Below, in pieces: positions 11,581 to 22,016 of a stretch of DNA of 64,000 nucleotides (its first letter is position 1; every line of letters begins with the position of its first letter). The position numbers and the translations under genes are program-made. This DNA comes from Kalaharituber pfeilii (taxonomy: Eukaryota > Ascomycota > Pezizomycetes > Pezizales > Pezizaceae): the NCBI GenBank assembly GCA_015179045.1, contig WHUZ01000071.1, forward strand, positions 124,001 to 188,000, written 5' to 3'. The notes beneath the pieces are model-generated. The model was given only the letters and a program-made list of their open reading frames with translations. It was not told the origin of the DNA and ran no database searches.

Positions 11581-13079
11581 TCTGGTACGGTCGGAGGGTC
11601 GGTGCAACCAGACTAGTCCCCGCGATACCTAGCAGCAGAATACATAGGCGTCAGCACGCGCAGCGGGACTCGTTGTGCAGATCCAGCGAGAGCGTAGTAT
11701 TCTATTGACGCTCACTCGGCGAAGCCGCTGTAGTCAAGGCTGCAGAAGCATTGGGAATTAAGAGAGCGTGGAGGGAGAAAATGTCCCGGAAAGTGGCATT
11801 CCTGTAGCTACAGTACCATGGCTTTTTTACTATATCATCGAAATTTCCCTAGCCATGAGTTGCAGAACCTCCGGTTCTGAGAAATGCAGGATTTTAGTCA
11901 GTGTTCCAAAGGGGTGCTATCCAAGAGTTAGTGGAAGGTTCTCATGCGTGGTTTAGACTTATAAAGATTTGAGTGGCATATTGATGAGTTTGATTGGACC
12001 GCAAGTGGGATGCTGTAATTCGTGAATCATGTCACAACCAAGAACTTTCAAAACCCAGCAAGCTGCGATGAGAATGACAGTGCTCTTGGGGCTCCTGACC
12101 ATGCGTGTGATTAAGGGTATCCCGTGCGCTCGGCGATTGCCGTGGGAAAATGACAGCCTTAATGTAGAGACTTCAATAAAGGTTGGGACTTCTAGGCTAA
12201 GATGCCCAATCGGATGGGACAATATAGTACATTGAGAACGTAGAGCAACGATGAGTGCGTGTAATATAAGTGTATCTTGGATAACGGTGATGGGGGTAGA
12301 GAGAAACAGAGGAGAACAGGAACCCTCATACACTCTACAGCCCCACCCGCTGGTCATGACCTCATCCCGTAACTGCTAAATTACATATACCCGTACAAGC
12401 CAAAATCATACATGCTCAAAGCCGCTTTAGTCATCTCCTCACAGTGCGACCTAGTTCCTAATGGCGAGCTGTTCTAAATATCCTACCCATGTCGGGGCCA
12501 ACCGCAATGTGTGCATGTTTCAAGTATGTTGCTCATGTCCTGGTGAGTGCGATTTTGTTCCGTTCTGAGGTTCAGGTACTTGTAATACGGGCTGCACGAA
12601 GGTGTTCAACCAACGACTGGGTTGAATTTAAAGCAACTAATGTTATGGTGTCAGCATACGGCTGCGTAATTCAATTGTGCTGCCGAGTAGAGGTTTAGCA
12701 CTGAGAGGATGCCTATGCACTGACCATAAGAGAGTCGTCTCACTCCAAGCAAACTCCAGGCAAAAGCAAACATATAACTGTATTCGCACACTGTTTTCCC
12801 AGAAACTCTAGAGCAACCAGAAAAAAAAATGTAGCCAGTATCACAGTACCCTCTCCGACGTAGGAACTCTTTCCATTCGGTGGATTTCTCCACAAGAGAG
12901 CCTCCAGCAGGATACCAATCTCTCGTGGCTCCAGCCCTTGGCCCACCTGAGGAGATTCCAAGATACACGCGAGGGGTTCACCGGGATGGGTGAAAGGGAT
13001 TTTAGGGTCATCTCGGCTTGCAACCTCCATCAGGAAAATCCAAACCGGCATCAGGGGCGATGTCATGAGGTTGAAAACG

Positions 13080-13850
13080 TCATTGGATGTGATGATAGTG
13101 TTATTGGGGATCAAATAGGCAATCATTACATTTTTAACCACGTCGTCCACGACTGTGCCAATTGTCATCCCCAGGAGCAGCCAACGACTCGCTTCCACCT
13201 GCTTTCTTGTTTGTCTGCAAACATTGCATACAAGCTGAATCGCGCAACCTTAAGTGGTTCCCATCTCGCTGACCTGAGGCGGCTTTGGGACCCATGTGGG
13301 ATATACTTCCGTCCGCTCGAACGGGATACCCCAAAAGGCGAGCAGAAGGAAACAGTTTTATCATATTCTGATGCAACTTTATGTAATAACCTGTTCCAAA
13401 CTAGTTGTGCCGCCACACTCTTCCTCGTCGCGTGACTGTTCCAGCCATAGCAATGTATCGCTGAATTTCTGTCGGATTCCGCTCTTCAACCCATTATAAC
13501 GCCACTCTGTCAGCATCTATACTAGAGTTGTGGAAAAAGGGAAACAGCAAGCAAGAAGGTTGCTGTGTGAGTACATACCAGTGTCGGTTTGCAATTGCAG
13601 ACGCTATCTAGGCAAGGGAAGAATAGAATAGTGATAGCAGACGGTGTCTTCGCTATTGATTCTTGGCAGCACAGCGTCTCTTAGGCTGGGTACGAGATCA
13701 GAATGGTGTTGCAAGGCTCAAGTTGTGCAGGATGAGGATGTTGTAGTAGAGAAGAGAGATTGGGGAGGGCAGGCATAAAGGAGGCCTCATGTACGCCTAT
13801 CCCAAGAAGTGCACTTCCTCTTGCGGAAGTCCGCCTTCTTGCTTCGGGAC
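13080..13850. repeat. segmental duplication, copy B (empty site)
   Basis: Partner of 10370-11580 in the same orientation. It lacks the 233-bp inverted-repeat insertion and so gives the pre-insertion sequence. Copy B keeps one minus-strand frame open (IGTVVDDVVKNVMIAYLIP) where copy A has stops and shifts. I could not assign a protein family. Confidence 0.7.
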
Positions 13851-15706
13851 TAAGGGCTTGGCAGTCTACGGGGGATTGTTGCCGAGAAGACGTACTGATA
13901 CCTTGACCATAAACTTGACCCATCACGACCATGCCAACATGAACGGAATGTATGCTCCAATTAGTCTCGTAACCAGACACTGACTATGCTCCAATGTTTA
14001 TCTCCATAGGCGCAGTTGTTGATGCTGATACAAAATAAATGCCAACCATTTCAAAGACCTGGTTCATCTAGACTCCCCATGTAAGAACCAATCTCCCGCC
14101 TATATACACTTGACGAGTACATGAGTACAAAGTACTTATAACAATGCATGTTCGCTGCCGCCTGGACATGACCTCGTTGTACACCGGTGTAGAGAGAATG
14201 CAGAGTCTGCTTCCTGCTACACTCGGAAATTGCAAACGCAGCGGAATAGCACACTGTATGGACGCGTATAATTGCCCTGGGAGAGGCGTTTTGTATTTCT
14301 TGCTTCCATTCTTACAGCTTGCTTGTAACAGAATCGTGTATGTGTGCCCTATAGAAAACCATGCGCCAGCTCCTGCACTAACCATACTTAGCCACTTTCT
14401 ATTCCGTTTCCCCACACCTGAATCCTTGCCTTTTCCGCTTCACCGCGTACTAGTATCCAGTTTTTCTGCTGAACTAATGAATAAAATGAACTGCGAGCGA
14501 CTGAGTGGAGGGTAAGTCTGGCGGTTCTAACTATCATTAACCTTTCACTCATCGACGTCGCTCACAAGTCCAAAGTGAACAACAGAGGACTCCTTAGACA
14601 AGTTCTCTTCGTTCTTCACTTACAAGATGAATAATCAGCATCCGGGAGGCTCAATGGCATCGGGCAACAAAGGGCTCGGATAATTCTAAGAAACGTAGTG
14701 ATACTCTTCCTCCCCTTAGACTACTTGATAGTTTTTCATCTAGGCCGAAGTCCCCTGCAAGAAAGCGGAGCCGGAGTACCTACCCTCCCCCTCAAATCAA
14801 TACTCCGCTTGCTACTGTCTAACCAACTGCACAAACGATTCTCCCACAAGGAAGAGTAAGTTTAGCTATTATCCCCGCTTGCACAACCGCAATCAGCGCC
14901 GCCATCAGAACTGACAATCAGCCGCGCAGTTCAGGGTAGTTGTATAGTGGAGGTTGGGGAGGTTGCAATGGAAAACGAGCGGAAGGGTTGTTAGATTTTA
15001 CAACTGAGTTGTGGGGATGATATTGAGAGTTTTGTGTTGCTGGGGTCAGGAACTGTCGTCTAGATAAAGTAACTTTCGGCCGGGACTTGGCATGAGACTC
15101 CTTCCCCAGCTCACTCAATGCTGGATAACCTTTCCCTGCAATCAAACCTCAATCGTTTGTCAGGTAATCTCATGCCATTTGCAGGTGGCGGTCTCTTCGA
15201 CCAAATGTTTCTCGGCATCTCATTTGAAGGAACAGACTCCACAATGTTATCAGTGATGCTCAAAATAAAGAAATGCTGCGCTACGCTTCCGTACACAAGA
15301 CTACGAGTATGAATCCTGACTTCGATCGCCTTGAGGAGGGCCTCGAAGCCGTCCATTTGGAGTTTTTGGGAAGAGTCGTAATATTCCGGGCCTCATTGAC
15401 AGGGTGCGCTTGCTCGGCTAACTACTTACGAAGCTTGGCCTCGTCCCCAATTAAGAAGTATCGTAACTAGAGCTACGAGGCGGTTGAGGGTAATGTCTGC
15501 TGCATTAGTTTTGTACCCACGATACTTGCAGTAATCATTATTTTTCGTCGTACCAACAGTTCACATAGCTCATGTATGTGTTGCATGCAAAGGTTACATG
15601 AAAGTAGCAGCTTTAGCAGATAGAAGAAACATAATCGCAAGTAAGAAATAAACAATTTGAATCATCATAGCGGCTTCATATGACATCCCAACAGTCCTCT
15701 TCCGCC

Positions 15707-16728
15707 CTATGCTCTGCTCGGTATCAGCGTCACCTCCACACCCACCTCTCTGTCATCATCATTCTTTTGTGCAACAAGTACTTGCAATGCTCGCTGTATT
15801 TCCCGACGGGGGGGAATCTCCATTATCCTAACATCCGTCCATCGCCAACAATCCATCCAGTGCAAGGAAGCCATACTCACCCCTTCATTCTCTGCCCCCA
15901 CCTGCCCCACCTTGACCAGCTGCTCATGATTCAACGCATGCACATTTGCAAATCTTTTCACGCGGTCCCCGACTTTCAACCCTGCCGTGTCCGCCGGACT
16001 GCCTGGTGCCACCATATCCACTTCCCGAATGCCACCCCTGGTGCTGCTAGCTCCTCGCGTTGTTGGGGAGTTGCGGCAGAGGGAGGAGTCGGCGGTGGAG
16101 TGGGGGAGGGGAGTTCAAATGGGCATTGTGCAGGCCTTTTTCGATGTGGGACATGACGGCTTTGTAATCATTGCGGAGGTGGCTCGGGATATGCGGACTA
16201 GCAAGCAAGGCAGTGCATTCCTTCTTAGTATGCAGCTGTGCATAGACGAGTAGGTGGCGGTCTATAACAACTGTGGTGCGATGGGAATGAACGCACTCTG
16301 CGGAACTTCGATGTCATCCCTTGGAAACCCATCAGACGTCGTCAATGGTGTGCCCATCGTCACCTTATGCTACTAGTACATTGCACCACTCATCAGCCAT
16401 AGTTCTCATAAAGTAGAATTTTGCAACGTATTCCTCTTCATTCTCACTAACCACACGAATCCCATCAAGCCCACTATATCACCACATCCTCACATCGAAA
16501 CAAAGGGCCGTCAAACTATAAGCCATACTGATTCTATCACTGCCCCAACGTCCTCAACTCACCCTCCAACACATTCTTCTGCTCCATAAGCTCCAGCAGC
16601 TCCTCCTTCGTTGTTGGAGTTGCATTAGCTCCGAGAGAAGGGGTGGTGGAGGAACTGCTAGCTGCAACAGTGGGGGAGTGGATGTCCATTTGATTTGTCG
16701 CAAGGGTATGAACTGGTGGGATGGTCAA
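15707..16728 (-). pseudogene. NAS2: 26S proteasome assembly chaperone NAS2/PSMD9, broken
   Basis: NAS2 (PSMD9, p27) helps assemble the base of the 19S proteasome regulator through an N-terminal helical domain and a C-terminal PDZ domain. In order on the minus strand I see an N-terminal segment (EELLELMEQKNVLEGELRTL), a conserved linker (TPLTTSDGFPRDDIEVPQ), the helix around HLRNDYKAVMSHIEKGL, a proline-rich linker, the PDZ start (VAPGSPADTAGLKVGDRV) and its end (REVGVEVTLIPSR). The PDZ region is split by a plausible GT-AG intron. The parts lie in different frames: breaks occur in the proline linker at the G5 run 16102-16106 and just before the PDZ domain near 16020. Either a decaying gene or an assembly with indel errors; a second intact copy may exist elsewhere. 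Confidence 0.7.
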
Positions 16729-16899
16729 TGTCTGAGCCGATTGTGCTGATGGCGCTGTGGCGCTTAGCTAGGGAGAATCGGAGGATTGGAATATTCTGGA
16801 GTTGCTGCTGGGAATGCAGCTACTGAAGCATCTAATGTAGCATATGCAGCATAAGCTTCGGTTGTGGAGCAAGACTTAATGCCAACACCATTTATCACG

Positions 16900-18170
16900 G
16901 AAGCTACTTAGTCGAAATGATAGTAAGACCCATTGGTCACAGCCGCAGCCCAAACTCGGCATTTGGTTTACGACCATGGCCGCAATTGACCCACCACCTA
17001 TCCCGCCAAAGACCGCCCATATCCAGATACTCCCCTTTACTAGCTAATCAACTTCATGCGCCACTGCACCTTCTCCTACTCCCCCACCAATGGCATTCAA
17101 AACTCTCACCCGCGACTCCTTCAAATGGGCCAACGGCCGCGGCCCCGACCAGAAACCTGACCTATAATCCGTAAAGAACAACGTCGGTCCCCCATGTCCC
17201 TATCCTCCCCCTTCCCTTCCCCTCCCCCTCCTCACCCAGAGTTCTGGCTAACTTCTCGCAAATATTAGTCCCTCGGCCTCGGCAAAAGACTATATACTGC
17301 CCAAACCGACAATTGGTGGAGTGCGCCTTTGACAACTCTCTCAAATCCCTCTCCGTCACACAGTCATCCAATGGACATATTAAGGTCCTGCAAGAGGATG
17401 TTGCAAGTGGAGGGATTGAGCGCAAGCAATTCAATTGGTGGCGCTGGGGAAGGAGATGTATAAGGAGGTGACTACGTTTGTGAAGGGCGGGTTGTTGGAG
17501 GGTACATTTGGGAGTGGGATCACGAAAGCTGTGGAGTCAGGCATGGCAGGTGATCCAAGGAGGGAGATGATGGTAGCAGGAAGTAAAAGAGGAAAAGAGA
17601 CACAGAGGATGATAGGGATCGGGATGCAGGATAGGGATGCCGATACGGCTACGGATGCAAAATGCACAGTATCGATAATAGAAACGAAAGAAGACCACCG
17701 CAAATGTCGAAAGGCCGAAAAAACTTCGCAGGCAGGACCACAAGGCAAAAAAGGTCGAAGAGTCCAAAAAGAGGTCGAAAAGATTACCACCGGCAAAGGA
17801 AACTAAATCCCCATCCCCGTCTTCCTCGCCTATCCTCCCGCCTGCAATAGGAAACGAGAAGTCATTGTCCAAACCCACAGAAGGCACAACAGAGTGTCGA
17901 GCGGGGGTAATGAAACTGAACAAGTACACGAAAGGCAAGGATAGGAAAGACAAAGACAAAAAGAAAAAACAAAAAAGAAAGGAAGAAAGAGGAAAGGCTG
18001 CGGAAAGACGCCGTAAACGGGGACGATGACGGCACCAGTACCTTGGCAACATTAACTATGTTTACTCCAACTTCCAGTGCCAATTTAACTTCAACAACCC
18101 AGCATTAAAGCCACTACCCTCACCATCATCCAAAGACTCCAAATCCTCCAAAAAGAAGAAAAAGAAGTAA
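16900..18170 (+). pseudogene. broken lysine-rich reading frame
   Basis: Protein-like stretches alternate between frames. They include EVTTFVKGGLLEGTFGSGIT near 17455, a basic Ser/Lys part (KKRSKRLPPAKETKSPSPSS) near 17765-17825, and a terminal lysine run (SSKDSKSSKKKKKK) ending in a stop near 18170. No single frame holds them and no clean intron set was found. The lysine-rich end resembles those of nucleolar proteins, but that is composition only. It lies divergently next to the NAS2 relic, so the two may have decayed together. Confidence 0.35.
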
Positions 18171-19737
18171 AAAAAAAACCAGGACTCAAAATTCTCATCA
18201 GAATAAACCCTACCTAGCACCACCAAACTTACTTATCCTGTCTTCCCTTTCTTGAATTCATGGCTTTGGCTACTTTTACAATCCTAACGTGCCAAATCCC
18301 TTAACCAAACACATACTCTCCATCTTTCCACCAGGGTTCCATGCTATCATTAACCACTGTGAAAATATTGCATTTATCTCTTCCCGTACGCCTGTAATAA
18401 TGATCATAAACAGATTTTTTTCATGCCCACATGATTACCACCAATTCTGAACTCCCCGTCCTTTACTTGAAGGCACAAATAGAAATTCGTGCAATGCCTT
18501 TAACGGCACCAATGAGCTCTGACAACAGTCCCCTATGCCCACACCTGCCGTCCTCCACTAAAGCTCTCTAGATTCTTTCCCCTCAGCTTCTTCAAGCCAC
18601 CGCCGTTTCTTTTACTAGAATCTCAGTTACTTTTTCTCCACAAATGCAATGTGTTCATTTATAAATTTAGATTTGCCATCATGTTGGTTTCCAATGGATC
18701 ATGTCAACTTGTTGAACAAAGCAATAGCACCCGAGGTAGAACATGCTAGGGGAATATTTTACCCGAACCACAATAAGCAAAGTAAAAATCGCCAGACATA
18801 CTACTATCTACGAACCTCTGCCCTCCCCATAAAAAATCCCGCAAACACAACTTCAAAAAAAAAAAAAAAAAAAAAACCTCAAATCAAAGTCACCCATACG
18901 CAAACGCACAAGGCCTAGGAAATCAGATAACGCATAGGGTACAGTTATGACAACACAAACTTTTGATCAGCAGTTTACGGTAGCTTGCCTAGCTTCAACT
19001 TCACCTTGCCAAGTTAACGAGTAGGTTGCCTGAGTAAGTGCTGCCCGAACAAGTAGATGTAGCTGACCCCCCATCGGGATCCCCACTGATAGATACACAT
19101 CATATGATACTATGGCAAGGTCTTTGGAAAAAGCTAGCTAGCTATCATAAGAGCCCACGGGCAATCTTGCTCCACAGAAAGTGAGCTTCAATCAAGCCCT
19201 AGCGGTCATATATACATCTCTTGCTATCATATCGCTATCCGCCAAAATATTCCTCAACCATATTCTTGTCTAAGACCAGAAGCAACGCCAGAACGAGCTA
19301 TAGAAAAAACTGCATATATCATTGCATATCATGTATTCCGCCTTAAAAAAAAACACTTAAAGAAATAATTAAAACGTTGTCTTTGGTTCTTTCTTTCACA
19401 AGTTAACAAAAAAAAATTTGTGGTGCGGGTGAAGGTTTGGTGCCATTGAATTTATGAGTTCGACTCTGAAATACAACTTCAGCTTTGATGATTGTGATGA
19501 TGAGAATAGGGATGAGCAATGATACCGTAGTTTATCGTCGACAGGTGGGGATGTGTGAAATGACCGGTATTGAATTGGTGGTCTAGAAGTAGTCTCGTAA
19601 CCAGGTCTAGAAGGTTATCTTTAGACCTTGTATTCATTACTGTGTCACGTGATTACACCGAACACTGTTTCTGTGCATGTTAGAGAGAGCTTTTTATACA
19701 AGCAGGAGAGCTTCACACCATAATGTACAAAAAGTTA
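18171..19737. other. AT-rich intergenic region
   Basis: No gene recognised. It holds a pure A-run near 18856-18876 and several short A-runs near 19340-19420. An 89-codon plus-strand frame at 18649 runs through the A-run and has no motif. Confidence 0.45.
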
Positions 19738-19811
19738 TTGACAGCTTGTGAATATCCACAGCTAAAATTCTCCATTGACAGCTTGTGAATATCCACAGCT
19801 AAAATTCTCCC
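19738..19811. repeat. 37-bp tandem duplication over the NDUFAF6 stop codon
   Basis: Two exact adjacent copies (19738-19774 and 19775-19811) beginning TTGACAGCTTGTGAATATCC. Copy 2 contains the last codons and the TAG stop of the minus-strand NDUFAF6 gene; copy 1 lies in its 3' UTR. Confidence 0.9.
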
Positions 19812-21145
19812 TTTCTATAAGCCCAATAAGCCGACCATGGCAGCAGCCAATCCTTCTTTGATAAACTCTTATCGAAAATATCAAAATCAACCTTCTCTAG
19901 CCTTTTCAGAAACTTCTTTGTCGGCACCGCGCTCATGAATGTGCCCCAGTCTGCACCCATGCCCAGCTCTTTCTTGTCCCGCGCATCCTTTATCATCATG
20001 TCTGCCGTGAGCAAATGATCGTTTGCACGCGTTGCAATTTCAAATATGACGTCTTTAAGGCCCTTGGCTGCTCCGCCCTCACGCAGGACATCCTCCTGAC
20101 GGAGACCGTGCTTTGCACAGACTTCGACGGGCAAGAGGACTACACCGCGTGGGGCTCCGCCGCCGAAAGGGTTATGGTAGAAGGTGTTGCGCACTTGGGC
20201 AGGGGATGTTGGAGGGGAAGGGAATGCCATTAGTGGAACTCCGCGGAGGATGGCAGCGATACCGAGGGCCTTGCCGATGTGGCTGGCGATGTGGTCGTGT
20301 GTTGGGGAGTAGATGGAGAGGGACTCGAGGAGAAGGTACTGGAGGCTGCTGTAGGCATTTTCGGAGTAGGTTTCGAGGGAAGCGAGAGTGGGAAAGGGGG
20401 TGAGAGGGAAGAGGGATTCCTAATTTGCATTGTATGCGAGTGAGTGAGCGAAGGGGACAGTAAGACGTGGGGGGAGTTACCCTGGCGCTGATGTTCCGTA
20501 CAAACCACCCCTTGTTCAACCGCTTACCCTCAACAACCTGCCCCGTTCGCTCGTCGAGGTGCCCTCCCCGCAACACGCTCCCTAGAAGCACCATGGTAGG
20601 TTCTTTGTATCGCCGGCCTGTGGTGCCGTCATCACTGGTGTATATGGCGTCAATTGCGTCGCGCCAGAATTTCATGCGGAGCTGGGCGACAGGCAGGGAG
20701 GAGCTGTGCTCGGAGACGAGCGAGGTGGCTAAGTTGAAAGATTTGATGGCGAGGTAGGAGTCGTGGATGGAGGGGGGGAGAAAGGGGGTCAGGATATGAG
20801 AGGGGTAGTCATGGGTTCTGTGTGTGTGAGGGGAGCCCGAGGGGACGCGGGAGAGTTCGGAGGGAGGGAGGTTAGTTAAGGACGCACTAATTGAACTGCA
20901 GGGTCGGTAATTGGGAGGGAGGAGGGTGAAGAGGGAGAGAAGGGGGAGGAACACTGGATGAATTGGCGGCAGTAGTTCCGCACGTTGGAGAGTTCTTCGG
21001 GGGCGGCGAAGGGACGGGCGTTGGAGGGTGCGACAGGCGGTGGGGGGGCAGCGGAGGTGGAGTATGTGCGAGACGGAGGAATCGCAGAGCGGGAGAAGGC
21101 CGGAGGAAGACGGAGGGGCCGAGGACTCAGTAGAGGTGTGCGCAT
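19799..21145 (-). CDS. complex I assembly factor NDUFAF6 (squalene/phytoene synthase fold)
   Basis: Three minus-strand exons: 20955-21145, 20481-20817 and 19799-20419. The GT-AG introns are 137 and 61 nt, and the 1,149-nt product encodes 382 residues. The N-terminus (MRTPLLSPRPLRLPPAFSRS) is Arg-rich without acidic residues, fitting a mitochondrial presequence. The family core is clear: NYCRQFIQTHDYPS across intron 1, DSYLAIKSFNLATSLVSEH, QLRMKFWRDAI, then IASHIGKALGIAAILRGVP. NDUFAF6 has the squalene/phytoene synthase fold but lacks the two Asp-rich catalytic motifs, which I also do not see, so an assembly role in the mitochondrial matrix fits better than terpene synthesis. An ATG 30 nt upstream (21175) is in frame, but starting there weakens the presequence. 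The terminal repeat at the stop is listed separately. Confidence 0.88.
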
Positions 21146-21309
21146 TTTAGAGATGGTAGTATAAAGATGGGACACGAGAAGGAGAGGAACGAAGTTTGTG
21201 CTTCCAATTGCGTGGACGTTGTACAGCGGCGGGCGTTGTGCAGGGCGTACCGGGACCCTGTGACGTCCGCCTGCTGCAACAGTGCCAAGACTTTAGGCAA
21301 GTCTCCTAC

Positions 21310-21971
21310 AGAACAGCTCATCGGAGTCAAAGTGAGAATACAACTCTGCATGCTTCGAGAGATATTCCAGATAACATATCCATTTTTCCATTGCATCCTC
21401 TAGTTTATCAAAGAAATCCGTATACCGCATCCCAATCTGCAAGAATAATAATAGAGAGCAAGAGAATAGACCAGTTGATCAGGTATGTACTCATTAGATA
21501 AACTCTCATTAATAAAGAAGTGTAAGCCCCCAACAATGAGACGAGAATTCTGGACTGTGTTGAATGACTATTCCCCAGGGTTTTCTAATAGTTGTCAGCA
21601 ACCTGCAGAAAGCCCTGGACTTTGGTTGCATATTTCCGTGTGATACTGTGCTCTTTATGCCACGTATCAAGCTCTGCTATCATGCCTAATATGGTGGTTG
21701 CTGTTGCACCCACAAATGCTTATCTCTGTGCTTCAGTAAGCTTACCCTGGCATTTAGAGAGTTGTTCTTTTGCAAAATCTCATCACCAGCCAAAAGGATT
21801 AGAGGTGCAATACGTGGGACAAGCAAGTTGCTCCATGAGCTTGGATATTTGCGGAACTATATTGTTGGAGACGGCAGTACCATCATTCACCTTGATTGTA
21901 GAACTACTCTTTGGGTTAAGGTGCTTGAGGTGGAACGGAAGTTGGAGGAAATTCCATGCGGTCCAATACAT
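21310..21971 (-). pseudogene. relic of a fungal NLR/STAND N-terminal domain
   Basis: A minus-strand frame reads like the helical N-terminal domain that precedes NACHT in many fungal STAND proteins: FAKEQLSKCQGKLTEAQR, then ILGMIAELDTWHKEHSITRK and YATKVQGFLQVADNY. After a plausible intron ending CAG it resumes with IGMRYTDFFDKLEDAMEKW and YLEYLSKHAELY. In-frame stops interrupt it at about 21780-21785 (two TGA), 21720 (TAA) and 21590 (TAG), and no NACHT domain follows; the frame ends just upstream of NDUFAF6. Family assignment rests on overall pattern, so it is tentative. That this is a once-coding helical protein seems firm. Confidence 0.5.
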
Positions 21972-22016
21972 GCATCACCAATAAGAGGGGCATATATACC
22001 CTGGGTGGTGTGGTAG

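Larger units (their letters stand above)
9389..15100. other. gene-poor region with a segmental duplication
   Basis: Apart from the duplicated segments and the inverted-repeat element listed separately, I see no supported gene here. A 152-codon minus-strand frame at 12740-13198 contains a hydrophobic stretch (VMIAYLIPNNTIITSND), but the matching frame is broken in the duplicate copy, so I do not call it a gene. Confidence 0.45.

Noticed and set aside
12740..13198. 152-codon frame reminiscent of a membrane channel (MscL-like) segment
   Set aside because: The resemblance is limited to a short hydrophobic stretch, and the duplicate copy has the frame broken.
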